Source: Bacillota bacterium (GTDB lineage: Bacteria > Bacillota > Bacilli > Desulfuribacillales > Desulfuribacillaceae). From it: a stretch of DNA of 64,000 nt. Below the pieces are notes generated by a model. It worked only from the letters and a program-made list of their open reading frames with translations, had not been told where the DNA came from and did no database searches. Where the stretch lies: positions 1-64,000 of the forward strand of contig JAEWFW010000049.1 in NCBI GenBank assembly GCA_023388635.1, given 5' to 3'. Within the stretch, counting starts at the first letter, position 1; each line of letters starts with the position of its first letter. Below are positions 53,375 through 62,718 of the stretch, piece by piece. The position numbers and the translations under genes were made by a program.

Positions 53375-54518
53375 TGTCATTCTCAATGAATGGTCGGAAA
53401 TTTGGAAAGATAAGCGCCTGCTAGCGGTGCTGTTCATAATACCGCTGGCGTACATGCTTATTTTCGGCTTCATGTATGAGCAGGGACAGGTGCAGGAATT
53501 ATCGACAATATATATCGATGAAAGCAATACACAGGCTAGCCAGCAAGTGCTTCAAGCATTCGACAATGCAAGTGCGTTTCAACTCGTAGGTGAGACGAAT
53601 TCGGAACAAGAATTGCGTAACAAAATTCAGACGGGTGAGGCAGAGATCGGGATCATCATCCCTCAGGATTTTGCCGACCAATTAAAGAAGAACCGTGGTA
53701 CCGATGTATTAGTGTTTGTCGACGGCAGCAACATGATGGTTGCTAATGCGGCGACGCGCAGTGCCAATGAGATTGTCGCTACTTTTTCAGGCGGCATATC
53801 GATAAAACGATTAGAGGCGGCGGGAATTCACAACGGTGGCACAGCACCAATTCAATACGGGTACCGCATTCTGTACAATCCGGGATTTAGTTACGGTATC
53901 TTTTTATTACCGGGTTTATTAGGGACAGTCGTGCAGCAGATTATCTTTTTGGGTGTTGCATTATCAGTCACACGTGAAAAGGAATTCGGCAGATGGAATC
54001 AGCATTACCCACTGTTTCTGCGGCCTTGGAGGCTGCTCTACGCCAAAATGTTGCCATATTTATTTATCGGGTGCTTTAACATTGTGATGATGTGGCTGAT
54101 CATTAGTCAAGTTTTTTCGGTGCCGTTCCTCGGCTCGTTCTACGATATAGCAATCCTGTCATTTGCCTTTGTATGCAGCTTATTGGGAATCGGCTTTCTT
54201 GCATCGCTCACGGCAAAGACGCAGTTGGCGGCAACTCAGGTGACAATGTTAATTGCATTACCGTCATTTCTGCTTTCCGGTTTCACATGGCCATTTGCGG
54301 CGATGCCGGATTGGATTGCAGCGATCGGACATTGCCTGCCGTTGACGTATTTCCTGCATGGAGTGAGGGAAATTGCGATCAAAGGGAATGGTTTGGCACA
54401 GGTGACTGGAGATATTCAAATCCTGTTCCTGATGGCGGTCGTTTCTAGTATAGTGGCTTTTATCATTTTATATATTCAAGGTAGAAAGCTTTATTCTTGC
54501 CAAGCAAAGCAGGAATAA
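53361..54518 (+). CDS. ABC-2-type export permease (YhhJ/YbhS-like)
   Basis: Membrane component of an exporter, 385 residues. TM1 (LLAVLFIIPLAYMLIFGFMY) precedes a large extracytoplasmic domain of about 130 residues, then five helices from YGIFLLPGLLGTVVQQIIFLG, with the family motif PSFLLSGFTWPFAAMPDWI. AGGAG is ten bases before the ATG. No ATP-binding gene is in the operon, although this type needs one, so the ATPase must be elsewhere or lost. Likely exports a toxic or amphiphilic compound. Confidence 0.88.
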   Translation: MKVSDVILNEWSEIWKDKRLLAVLFIIPLAYMLIFGFMYEQGQVQELSTIYIDESNTQASQQVLQAFDNASAFQLVGETNSEQELRNKIQTGEAEIGIIIPQDFADQLKKNRGTDVLVFVDGSNMMVANAATRSANEIVATFSGGISIKRLEAAGIHNGGTAPIQYGYRILYNPGFSYGIFLLPGLLGTVVQQIIFLGVALSVTREKEFGRWNQHYPLFLRPWRLLYAKMLPYLFIGCFNIVMMWLIISQVFSVPFLGSFYDIAILSFAFVCSLLGIGFLASLTAKTQLAATQVTMLIALPSFLLSGFTWPFAAMPDWIAAIGHCLPLTYFLHGVREIAIKGNGLAQVTGDIQILFLMAVVSSIVAFIILYIQGRKLYSCQAKQE

Positions 54519-54636
54519 GGCTTTGTCCTTGTGTAAGAGCTCAATTTTATAGAGTTCACAACTTGCATAACTCGACATTTATGAATATCATAGTGCCTAA
54601 TTAGTTGTTAAAATATTTCCGAGGAGGACAGAATCG

Positions 54637-55485
54637 ATGAAATCGGTAAAAGAAGTTCAGGGAGAACTATGGATGGTGGAAGAAGATCGGGGCAATATGC
54701 AGCTCCATTATCGTGTGAAGCGAGTGATCCATTCAGAGAATTCGCAGTATCAGAACATTATGATACTCGATACATATGATTTTGGACCGACTTTAGTGCT
54801 GGACGGAGCGATTCAGACAACGGCGAAAGATGGATTTATTTACAATGAAATGATCGCGCATGTTCCGTTATCGACACATCCCAATGCCCGAAATGTACTG
54901 ATTATAGGAGGCGGAGACTGTGGTGCTGCGCGCGAGGTTGCGAAATACGCCCATGTAGAACAGATAGATATGGTTGAAATCGATGAGCGTGTTGTCGCCT
55001 TGGCAAAAGAGTATTTGCCGGAGGTGTCAGGAAATCTCGACGATCCAAGGGTGCATTTTCATTTTACAGACGGCATAGAGTATGTGCGGAAGATGGAACA
55101 TCAATATGATGTAATTATTATCGATTCGTCCGATCCGGTAGGTCCTGCGGTAAAGCTATTTTCTGATACTTTCTACAGCGATGTGTATAGCGCGTTGAAA
55201 GACGACGGTTTGATGGTCTGCCAGAGCCAGTCGCCGATTTTCAATATGGATATACTTAAGCAGACATACGGAAAGCTATCACGGAAATTCGCCCATACGT
55301 CTGTATACACGGCGGTCGTCCCGACGTATCCTGGAGGGTTATGGAGCTTTACATTGGCATCCAAAATGCACATCCCTGGGCAGATTGATCAATACGACAA
55401 AGAGACACTCTATGTCAACCGGGAGATTTTGCAGAGTTGCTTTCACTTGCCGGAGTTTATCTCTCGTGAGTTAAACAGTGGGTAA
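54637..55485 (+). CDS. speE: Spermidine synthase
   Basis: Aminopropyltransferase making polyamine from putrescine and decarboxylated SAM, 282 residues. Landmarks are LDGAIQTTAKDGFIYNEM, IIGGGDCGAAREVAKY (Cys where GGGDGG is usual) and VIIIDSSDPVGPA. GAGGAGG precedes the ATG. No speD or speB is adjacent. The polyamine importer at the start of the window gives a second route to the same pool. The Cys substitution is near the nucleotide site and may not impair function. Confidence 0.92.
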   Translation: MKSVKEVQGELWMVEEDRGNMQLHYRVKRVIHSENSQYQNIMILDTYDFGPTLVLDGAIQTTAKDGFIYNEMIAHVPLSTHPNARNVLIIGGGDCGAAREVAKYAHVEQIDMVEIDERVVALAKEYLPEVSGNLDDPRVHFHFTDGIEYVRKMEHQYDVIIIDSSDPVGPAVKLFSDTFYSDVYSALKDDGLMVCQSQSPIFNMDILKQTYGKLSRKFAHTSVYTAVVPTYPGGLWSFTLASKMHIPGQIDQYDKETLYVNREILQSCFHLPEFISRELNSG

Positions 55486-55591
55486 TTCATGGGATTGAAT
55501 ACATTGATTTTATTTGAGAAGAAAATATTATTTCGAGAAGCAATATTGATTTTCAGAAGAAAAATTATTATTTATCATGGGGGGCAAAATA

Positions 55592-56701
55592 ATGGAGCAT
55601 TTTTATATGCCGACAAAGGTCATAGCCGGAGAGGGATGCGTGCTGAAGAACGGCAAGGAAATTGCCGGGTTAGGTAAGCGAGCCATGATCGTAACGGGGA
55701 AAAGTTCTGGACACAAGAGTGGCGCATTACAGGATGTTTTACAGGTACTTGACGAACATAATATGCAGTACGAGGTATATGACTGTATTGAAAATAATCC
55801 GACATTAGAAAGCATGGTGGAAGCAGGGGAACATGCACGCCGATGGAAGCCTGATGTCATTATTGGTATTGGTGGCGGTTCGCCACTTGATGCAGCAAAG
55901 GCAATTGCAGTATTAGCAAATAACGACATGCCAGGTATGGATCTGTACAGTGGGAATTACCCGAATAAGCCGTTGCCGATCGCCGCGATTCCTACAACAG
56001 CCGGCACAGGCAGCGAAGTGACGCCGTACTCTGTGTTGACGTTACAAGATATCGAAAGCAAGAAAGGGTTTACCAGTGAAGATATTTTCCCGAAAGTGGC
56101 ATTTCTCGATGCCGTATATACGCAAATGCTGCCGATTGATGTAACGGTACATACGGCAGTCGACGCACTCAGCCATGCTATAGAAGGGTTTGTGGCGACG
56201 CGGGGCAGCGTATATACGGATTATATTGCACTGGAATCGATAAAATTGTTTACAGAGTGTATGCCGCAGTTAAAAGCAGGTGATCTGTCTTTGATGGAAC
56301 GTGAAAAGTTGCTGCGCGCATCGACGCTTGCGGGGATTGTTATTGCACATACAGGAACGACGATCGTCCACTCCATGGGTTATAGTTTGACGTATTTCAA
56401 AAATATTCCCCATGGGAAAGCGAACGGGCTGTTATTGGCAGAATATTTGCGCTTTGTCGAAAAGGTTGCTACGGAAAAAGTTCAGGCAATTCTACAGGCA
56501 ATGAAGATAGCAAATGTCGATGAGTTTGCAGAGCATATGAATGAACTGCTGGATGATGATATTCGGCTTTTACCGGAGGAGATCGAAAGGTATGCATCCA
56601 TCTCGATTCGTGCAACTGCCAGCATACAGAATACAGTTGGGCATATAACGAAAGACGAACAGATGAGCATGTTTGCTGCGAGTATCGGAGTCAATTCGTA
56701 A
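55592..56701 (+). CDS. Iron-containing alcohol dehydrogenase
   Basis: NAD(P)-dependent group III alcohol dehydrogenase, 369 residues. The nucleotide-binding motif is IIGIGGGSPLDAAKAIA, with PTTAGTGSEVTP, and the metal ligands lie in AVDALSHAIEGF and HSMGYSLTYFKNIPHG. The start at 55592 (MEHFYMPTK) has GGGGGG eight bases upstream. It could act on butanol, 1,3-propanediol or lactaldehyde-type substrates; sequence alone does not decide. Convergent with an Xre gene across a terminator. Confidence 0.88.
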   Translation: MEHFYMPTKVIAGEGCVLKNGKEIAGLGKRAMIVTGKSSGHKSGALQDVLQVLDEHNMQYEVYDCIENNPTLESMVEAGEHARRWKPDVIIGIGGGSPLDAAKAIAVLANNDMPGMDLYSGNYPNKPLPIAAIPTTAGTGSEVTPYSVLTLQDIESKKGFTSEDIFPKVAFLDAVYTQMLPIDVTVHTAVDALSHAIEGFVATRGSVYTDYIALESIKLFTECMPQLKAGDLSLMEREKLLRASTLAGIVIAHTGTTIVHSMGYSLTYFKNIPHGKANGLLLAEYLRFVEKVATEKVQAILQAMKIANVDEFAEHMNELLDDDIRLLPEEIERYASISIRATASIQNTVGHITKDEQMSMFAASIGVNS

Positions 56702-56710
56702 AAAAGTAGA

Positions 56711-56750
56711 AAAGCGTGAATACCATAAATGGAGTTCACGCTTTTTTGCT
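56711..56750. terminator. Bidirectional terminator
   Basis: AAAGCGTGAA (56711-56720) pairs with TTCACGCTTT (56735-56744), with T or A runs on both sides. Confidence 0.88.
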
Positions 56751-56775
56751 ATTTTCTATTTCAGCTAAAAATTGT

Positions 56776-57096
56776 TCATGCCCTTCTCTTATCTGCAAGT
56801 TTTTCTGCAATTCCAAGCAATTGGCTAATATCTGATTCATCTAAATTTTTCAATACATTCGTAAATCTGTTAATTAACTCTGGATTATCATTTTCATCAT
56901 CAAAAAATTCTTTTGGTGTTATTCCAAGATATTCGCAAATATAAAAAAATACAGATATGGATGGAAACATCTTTTTATTTTCAACATGATTGATATAATT
57001 TTTGTTTTGTCCAATTGACAAACTCATATCACGGGCAGAAACACCCTTTGCTTGTCTAAGCTGCGCCAATCGCGCAGGGAAAAAGTCTTCGTACAC
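56776..57096 (-). CDS. Xre-family regulator with C-terminal helical extension
   Basis: Helix-turn-helix protein, about 106 residues. FFPARLAQLRQAKGVSARDMSL and the recognition segment GQNKNYINHVENKKMFPSISVFFYI form the DNA-binding domain; YLGITPKEFFDD is the classic tail. The final 40 residues are helical and acidic then basic. GTG at 57096 lies eight bases after AGGAG. Divergent from the SLOG-family gene, with which it probably shares a control region. Confidence 0.82.
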   Translation of the reverse strand: MYEDFFPARLAQLRQAKGVSARDMSLSIGQNKNYINHVENKKMFPSISVFFYICEYLGITPKEFFDDENDNPELINRFTNVLKNLDESDISQLLGIAEKLADKRRA

Positions 57097-57241
57097 AGTA
57101 ACCACTCCTATGTACAACATTGTAACTTACACATTTTAAAATCACGCCACTATATACCTTTACTTTTCTATGTAGCGCAATTATAATAGTGGCATATTTT
57201 GAAATAAGACATTATATACGTGTAAAGTGGGGGTGGTCATA

Positions 57242-57721
57242 GTGAATAGATTAAAATCCTGCTGCATAACAGGACATATGCATATTCCCGCAGAGACAAT
57301 TTCTTATGTTTACAGCGAGCTTGAAAAGGAGATTGTACAGGCGATTAATGAGGGGTATTGCAATTTTATTTCCGGTTTTGTGCCTGGGGTAGATATGATT
57401 TTTGCTCAAATCGTAGTTGATCTGCAAACCGTATATCCACATATTACTCTTGAGGCAGCACTACCTTATCCCATGTGGATGGGAAATCGAAGCCAAGACG
57501 ATAAAGCTTTATTTGCCAAGTGCAAGAAAATTGGTGTACACAGCCCCAGGTACCACGCTAACTGCTTTCTTATTCGCAATAGTTTCATGATGAGTACCTG
57601 CGAACGAGTAATCGCCGTGTATGATGGTCGAGGAGAAGGTGGGACAGTAAGCACGATGCGGTACGCGGCAATGTTAGCGCGGGAGTTGCGCATTATAGAA
57701 TTACAGTTGACATCAGAATAA
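57242..57721 (+). CDS. SLOG/YpsA-like (DUF1273-type) protein
   Basis: Predicted Rossmann-fold protein of the SLOG superfamily, 159 residues. The N-terminal CCITGHMHIPAET, the central ISGFVPGVDMIFAQIV and the C-terminal VIAVYDGRGEGGTVSTMRYA match the LOG/DprA-like nucleotide-binding fold. Such proteins are often linked to phage, conjugation or stress and are proposed to bind nucleotide-like ligands. GGGGGTGG precedes the GTG at 57242. Its partner is the divergent Xre gene, and a hairpin/promoter of the cad operon lies just after it. Confidence 0.78.
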   Translation: MNRLKSCCITGHMHIPAETISYVYSELEKEIVQAINEGYCNFISGFVPGVDMIFAQIVVDLQTVYPHITLEAALPYPMWMGNRSQDDKALFAKCKKIGVHSPRYHANCFLIRNSFMMSTCERVIAVYDGRGEGGTVSTMRYAAMLARELRIIELQLTSE

Positions 57722-57734
57722 TAAAATTGTAGAA

Positions 57735-57807
57735 ATACCCCCTTGACGTATCGAGTGAGCGGGGGTATATTTATATTAAACATATGAATATTTGTTCATA
57801 TGTTTAA
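57735..57807 (+). promoter_or_regulatory. cad promoter, CadC-type operator and overlapping terminator hairpin
   Basis: TTGACG (57743-57748), a 17-base spacer and TATATT (57766-57771) form the promoter. A perfect 13-bp inverted repeat follows: TTAAACATATGAA (57776-57788) and TTCATATGTTTAA (57795-57807), typical of SmtB/CadC-family operators and placed over the transcription start. ATACCCCC (57735-57742) also pairs with GGGGGTAT (57761-57768), a hairpin that may terminate the SLOG gene and runs through the promoter. Confidence 0.82.
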
Positions 57808-57842
57808 TTGTAAGAAGTTGAAACATATGGAGGTCGTTGTCA

Positions 57843-58205
57843 TTGAAAGAACAAAAAATTGAGACATGCTCATGCAATGCGATTCATCAAGATATTATAG
57901 ATAAAGTCAGCGGGGTCATGCCTGATGAAGAGAAGTTATATGATCTGGCGGAGCTGTTTAAAGTATTCGGCGATTCTACGCGCATTAAAATCATATACGC
58001 TTTATTTGCCTCGGAAATGTGTGTATGTGATATGGCGACATTGTTGGGAATGAGCCAATCCGCGATATCACATCAATTGAGAATTTTGAAACAGGCAAAA
58101 TTAGTGAAATTCCGCAAAGACGGAAAGGTCGTATATTACTCATTGGATGATGAGCACGTACAAAACATCCTCGATCAGGGATTTGCGCATATCAGCCACC
58201 GGTAA
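57843..58205 (+). CDS. cadC: CadC-like ArsR-family metal-responsive repressor
   Basis: Cytoplasmic metal sensor, 120 residues. The winged helix contains LAELFKVFGDSTRIKIIYALFASEMCVCDMA. The N-terminal ETCSC pair and CVCD pair match the four cysteines by which CadC binds Cd, Pb or Zn. The chosen start is TTG at 57843, eight bases after GGAGGT; TTG at 57837 is only two bases away. Apo-protein should sit on the 13-bp palindrome just upstream and release it on metal binding, inducing cadA. Confidence 0.88.
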   Translation: MKEQKIETCSCNAIHQDIIDKVSGVMPDEEKLYDLAELFKVFGDSTRIKIIYALFASEMCVCDMATLLGMSQSAISHQLRILKQAKLVKFRKDGKVVYYSLDDEHVQNILDQGFAHISHR

Positions 58206-58363
58206 GGCAATAAAGTAACACTTGATGCAAGTAGAGAGTATAGATGGCGATATCGCTGATAAAAAGCAGTAAGAATATGGATATGAGATAATAAAAAGTC
58301 CGTAAACGGGATTGGGGGTACACGACTCTACAAGCGAGCCGTGGAGAGAGGAGAATTATCATC

Positions 58364-60547
58364 ATGAGTTCAAACGCAACGGCGAAAATTGAACTGATTT
58401 TGGAAGGGCTTGGCTGCGCGAATTGCGCGAATAAAATTGAAGCACAAACAAACCAATTGGACAGTGTCAGTTCAGCCGTAATGAATTTTGTAACGAAAAA
58501 GCTGACGATCATCACCCAAGACAATGCTGACGATGAAGCCGTCATCACAAAAGTAAAGCAAATTGTAAAAAAGTTGGAGCCTGATGTCATTGTAAATCGT
58601 ATGCCGGTAGGAACAAAGAAAAAAACAAGCCGGCATAGCGATGATCATGATCACGGGCATGGTCATAGTCATGATCACAGTCATGATGAAGAAGGGCGCA
58701 AGTCATGGAAAAAGGAAATTCGTTTGGGTATTGGCGTAGTGGTCTTTGCCATGGCAGTTCTGACGTCATTGCCGTTTTATTGGGAATTGGCGACGTTTTT
58801 GCTCGCATATGTATTGATCGGTGGAGATGTTTTATTAAAGTTCGTGCGAAATTTGCGCAACGGTCAGTTATTCGACGAAAATTTCTTGATGAGTGTCGCG
58901 ACAATCGGCGCCTTTGCCGTACAGGAATTTCCCGAAGGGGTCGCGGTTATGCTGTTCTACCAAACGGGAGAATACATGCAAGACTTGGCTGTCAATCGTT
59001 CGCGCAAATCGATTAAGGCACTGATGGATATTAAGCCGGACTATGCGAATATCAAACTAGGCAACGATGTGCGCAAGGTATCACCTGACGAAGTGGCTGT
59101 CGGCGATATTATTATCGTAAAACCAGGTGAGCGCGTGCCGTTAGACGGCAAAGTCATTGATGGCGTATCGATGCTAGATACATCGGCGTTGACTGGAGAG
59201 TCAGTACCGAGAGAAGTGGCGGAAGGCGATGTCATACTGTCAGGATTCGTCAATAAAAATGGTTTGCTGACCGTGGAAGTGACGAAAGAATTTGGTGAAT
59301 CGACAGTAGCGAAGATCCTCGATCTCGTACAAAATGCAGGCAGCAAGAAAGCACCGACGGAAAACTTCATTACTAAGTTTGCCCGTTATTATACACCGGC
59401 TGTCGTGTTTGCCGCCGTTGCTCTGGCGGTAATTCCACCGCTCGTGATGGCAGATGCTACATTTTCGGAATGGGTTTATCGAGCACTGGTCTTCCTCGTC
59501 ATATCGTGTCCGTGTGCGTTGGTTATTTCTATCCCGCTCAGCTTTTTCGGCGGAATCGGTGGGGCATCACGCAATGGGATTCTGATTAAAGGCGGTAACT
59601 TTTTAGAAGCGCTCAACCAAGTCGATACGGTTGTCTTTGATAAGACCGGCACTTTGACAAAAGGGACTTTCAAGGTATCGGATATACAGGTACAGCCAGG
59701 GGTTGACCATATCGATGAACGCGCGCTACTCCGGTATGCGGCGTACGCGGAGAGCTATTCAAATCATCCGATTGCTACGTCGATTATGAAAGCGTATGGC
59801 GAGCAAATTCAACAAGATGAAATTGAGCAGTATGAGGAAGTTGCCGGCCATGGGATTAAAATTACCATGGCGGGACAACAGATTGCTGTGGGTAATGGGC
59901 GCTTAATGGAGCGTGAAGGTATCGAGTATTCTTCGGTTTCCGCGACGGGAACGGTTGTATATGTCGCCATCGATCAGCGGTATATGGGATACATTGTCAT
60001 TGCCGATGAAATTAAAGAGGATTCGGCTGCAGCCATTCAGGGGCTGAAAGCGGCAGGAGTCAAAAAAGTCGTGATGCTGACAGGCGACCGTGCATCGGTA
60101 GCCAATGATGTTGCGGCACAGCTCGGTGTTGATCAGGTATATGCAGAATTGTTGCCTGATCAGAAAGTGGAAAAGATTGAAATGCTAGAGCAGCAAAAAA
60201 GCGAGAAAGGTAAAATGGTTTTTGTCGGAGATGGCATTAACGATGCGCCGGTGCTGGCACGGGTCGACATAGGAGTGGCAATGGGTGGATTGGGCTCCGA
60301 TGCGGCGATTGAGGCGGCAGACATTGTCATCATGACAGATGAACCTATCAAACTCGTCAAAGCAATGGCGATTGCTAAGAAAACAAGACGGATCGTTTGG
60401 CAGAATATCGTGTTTGCTTTGGGTGTCAAAGGGATTGTCTTATTACTCGGGGCATATGGAATGGCAGCGATGTGGGAAGCTGTATTTGCCGATGTGGGCG
60501 TTGCATTGATCGCTATTTTCAATGCGATGCGTGTGATGAAGAGTTAG
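58364..60547 (+). CDS. cadA: P1B-type Cd/Zn/Pb-exporting ATPase CadA
   Basis: Heavy-metal efflux ATPase, 727 residues. An N-terminal metal-binding domain has LGCANCANKIE, followed by a His/Asp-rich linker (HDHGHGHSHDHSHD) that can bind Zn. Transmembrane metal site CPC is in SCPCALVIS, phosphorylation site DKTGTLT, SNHPI is the SEHP-like site and GDGINDAP the hinge. AGGAG lies ten bases before the ATG. Induced through CadC, 158 bases upstream in the same direction. The final TM helix ALIAIFNAMRV lacks nothing obvious. Confidence 0.95.
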   Translation: MSSNATAKIELILEGLGCANCANKIEAQTNQLDSVSSAVMNFVTKKLTIITQDNADDEAVITKVKQIVKKLEPDVIVNRMPVGTKKKTSRHSDDHDHGHGHSHDHSHDEEGRKSWKKEIRLGIGVVVFAMAVLTSLPFYWELATFLLAYVLIGGDVLLKFVRNLRNGQLFDENFLMSVATIGAFAVQEFPEGVAVMLFYQTGEYMQDLAVNRSRKSIKALMDIKPDYANIKLGNDVRKVSPDEVAVGDIIIVKPGERVPLDGKVIDGVSMLDTSALTGESVPREVAEGDVILSGFVNKNGLLTVEVTKEFGESTVAKILDLVQNAGSKKAPTENFITKFARYYTPAVVFAAVALAVIPPLVMADATFSEWVYRALVFLVISCPCALVISIPLSFFGGIGGASRNGILIKGGNFLEALNQVDTVVFDKTGTLTKGTFKVSDIQVQPGVDHIDERALLRYAAYAESYSNHPIATSIMKAYGEQIQQDEIEQYEEVAGHGIKITMAGQQIAVGNGRLMEREGIEYSSVSATGTVVYVAIDQRYMGYIVIADEIKEDSAAAIQGLKAAGVKKVVMLTGDRASVANDVAAQLGVDQVYAELLPDQKVEKIEMLEQQKSEKGKMVFVGDGINDAPVLARVDIGVAMGGLGSDAAIEAADIVIMTDEPIKLVKAMAIAKKTRRIVWQNIVFALGVKGIVLLLGAYGMAAMWEAVFADVGVALIAIFNAMRVMKS

Positions 60548-60560
60548 TGATTTTAAGTCA

Positions 60561-60612
60561 AAAGACCTGCCTCAATGGCGCGGTACGCGTGCCGTTGGCA
60601 GGTCTTTTTTTA
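60561..60612 (+). terminator. Terminator of the cad operon
   Basis: AAAGACCTGCC (60561-60571) pairs with GGCAGGTCTTT (60597-60607), with internal pairing, then a T-run. Confidence 0.9.
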
Positions 60613-60687
60613 TGCCCATGCATATGATACACTAAACACAAACAGGGCTCTTAATTATTGGATAAAATCGATGATCGACGTTGTCAA

Positions 60688-61410
60688 TTATTTCATGCTG
60701 AATTGAATTTGCACAGAAGAAGAGATCGTCAATTCTCCTGTCATAATTCGCGTATAGTCTACGCCGGCGGCATTATCTGCCATCTGCTTTTCCAAATAAG
60801 GTACTGCGTAAGAATTCGATTCAACGGACACGTTGACGACATCCGATACTGATTTACCTAGCGCACTGGCAACCGTATTGGCCTTTGTACGCGCGTCAGC
60901 TACGGCTGCTGATAGAGCTTTGGTGCGCAGTTCGTTCTCTTGACTTGTGAGAAAACGGATGTTGCTGATTTGATTGACACCGGCATCACGGGCGGTATCA
61001 AGCACAGAGCCCAATGTGTCTAAATCCTTAATATGTACAACGACCGTGTTTCTTGCTTCATAGCCTACGATTTTTGGACCACCGGTACGCTCGATGTTGT
61101 AATCATATTGTGGCTGTACGTTGAAATCTTTCGTTTGGATTTGTGTTTCAGCAATGCCGGATTTCAATAGGGCATCCAATAGACGGTTGGCAATTTGCGC
61201 GTTGTCTTTTTGTGCGGTAGCGGCAGTGGAACCTTGTGTCACGACACCGAGAGAAATCTGGGCGGAGTCAGGCTTGACAGTCAGCGAGCCCGTACCACTC
61301 ACGTTAATGATCGCCAATTCATTGGCTGCGGCAGGGGCGCTCAATGCCGTTAATACTAGCAATGCAGATAGGGCAAATACAGGGATTAATATAAATCTGC
61401 TTTTTCTCAT
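60688..61410 (-). CDS. SIMPL-domain (DUF541) exported protein
   Basis: Secreted protein, 240 residues. The signal peptide ends near residue 30 (ALSAPAAANE). The mature domain begins LAIINVSGTGSLTVKPDSAQISLGVVTQG and has VVHIKDLDTLGSVLDTARDAGVNQISNIRF, diagnostic for the family. AGGAGGT is eight bases before the ATG at 61410. Proteins of this family have no agreed biochemical activity; oxidative stress protection has been proposed. Single gene. Confidence 0.88.
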   Translation of the reverse strand: MRKSRFILIPVFALSALLVLTALSAPAAANELAIINVSGTGSLTVKPDSAQISLGVVTQGSTAATAQKDNAQIANRLLDALLKSGIAETQIQTKDFNVQPQYDYNIERTGGPKIVGYEARNTVVVHIKDLDTLGSVLDTARDAGVNQISNIRFLTSQENELRTKALSAAVADARTKANTVASALGKSVSDVVNVSVESNSYAVPYLEKQMADNAAGVDYTRIMTGELTISSSVQIQFSMK

Positions 61411-61576
61411 AAAAATACCTCCTGAAATTTTGTATAACGTATGCTCCATTGTAGCATGAGTTATCTTTTAAGACGGATTTGAATACAATAAGGTTTCAGA
61501 GAAACACATTTTTATGTGTAGCAATGCATCAGGTGATAAAAAGTGCACCGGACAAAAAGTGAGAAGAGGTGTTATT

Positions 61577-62620
61577 ATGAAATTCGATATAGCGGGAAAT
61601 GCAGTGTTTAAAGAGGATGTATATTTAGCAGAGCATTGTTCATTTGAGATCGGCGGCAAAGCCGGAGCGTTTGTGTTGCCGCGCACGATGGAGGAATTGC
61701 AGTCTGCGATGGAGTTATGCGGCGCCCAAGGAAGACCGTATTATATTTTTGGCTATGGGTCCAATATTCTGTTTCCTGATTCGCCGGCAAACGATACAGT
61801 ATACATTTCGCTCAAGCATATGATTGACTGTCAATGGTCGAAAGACGGGGGAGAGCAGACGATTTTTCTGACTTCGGGAGTCCCGTTGTCGTTTTTGGCG
61901 CTCATAGGAATGTTGTGTAAATACGAGAAACTTTTATTTGCGTATTTGCTCCCAGGCTCTGTGGGAGCGGGAGTATACATTAACGCGAAATGTTATGATG
62001 ACCAAATGAGCGGTGTTATCGAGAAAATACATTATATTGATCCCGAAGATTTGACGTCGGGTATTCAAACACTGTCTGCCGACAAGTGTGAATTTGCTTA
62101 CAAGCAATCGATCTTTCAGCGCAGACCGTGGATTGTCGTCGGGGTCGATCTCGCAGTTCCGGGTATCAATGGCGAGACATTTGCGATGATCCAAGCAATG
62201 CTCACACAATATCAAATGGGGAAATCTGATATTACAAAGATGCAACAGTTTTATCGGCATTTTTATGCTTTGGCGGCGGAAGCATCCGACAAGTACCAGA
62301 TAGAATTGCCACAACAATTTACGAAAATTGATCGAGATCGCAATGGCAAACAGCATTTTTCCTATCCGTCTTGTGGCTCCGTATTTAAAAATAATTACGC
62401 ATACGGCAAACCGATGGGTGTGCTGATCGATCAACTGAATTTGAAAGGCAAGTCGTTTGGCGGGGCAATGATATCGCCGCATCACGGCAATTTTATCGTC
62501 AATTACCAGCATGCTAAGGCGTCGGATGTGTTGTATTTGATACAATATACTCAGGATGCCGTCAATCAAGCATACGGATTTGTTCCTGAACCGGAAGTTA
62601 TTATTTTATCAGGCGATTAA
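61577..62620 (+). CDS. Divergent MurB-like UDP-N-acetylenolpyruvoylglucosamine reductase
   Basis: FAD-dependent reductase family for UDP-MurNAc formation, 347 residues. Present: SFEIGGKAGAF, GYGSNIL, LLPGSVGAGVYINAKCYD, SCGSVFKN (the proton-donor Ser), GGAMISPHHGNFIVN and a C-terminal EPEV Glu. Unusual: NAKCYD where NAGAYG is normal, and AYKQS where the substrate-binding Arg (YRxS) is expected. It is therefore a diverged copy, perhaps a specialised MurB or a related reductase. AGAGGT is seven bases before the ATG at 61577. Confidence 0.78.
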   Translation: MKFDIAGNAVFKEDVYLAEHCSFEIGGKAGAFVLPRTMEELQSAMELCGAQGRPYYIFGYGSNILFPDSPANDTVYISLKHMIDCQWSKDGGEQTIFLTSGVPLSFLALIGMLCKYEKLLFAYLLPGSVGAGVYINAKCYDDQMSGVIEKIHYIDPEDLTSGIQTLSADKCEFAYKQSIFQRRPWIVVGVDLAVPGINGETFAMIQAMLTQYQMGKSDITKMQQFYRHFYALAAEASDKYQIELPQQFTKIDRDRNGKQHFSYPSCGSVFKNNYAYGKPMGVLIDQLNLKGKSFGGAMISPHHGNFIVNYQHAKASDVLYLIQYTQDAVNQAYGFVPEPEVIILSGD

Positions 62621-62718
62621 CGGTCACGAATGACCAAGTCTTACTTATAGCAGCACTCGCAGGGGAGTTAGAGACCACCGGATGGAAGCAGAGATTATAG
62701 TAAGGAGTCTGGAGATCT

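Noticed and set aside
55489..55677. 62-codon ORF between speE and the alcohol dehydrogenase
   Set aside because: AT-rich, lacks an SD and overlaps the start of the dehydrogenase in another frame.
58206..58363. Possible riboswitch between cadC and cadA
   Set aside because: Only a short CACGACTC/GAGCCGTG hairpin is visible, with no terminator and no known motif; the genes are explained by CadC control.
61934..62569. 211-codon minus-strand ORF
   Set aside because: Antisense to the MurB-like gene, with no ribosome site or domain.
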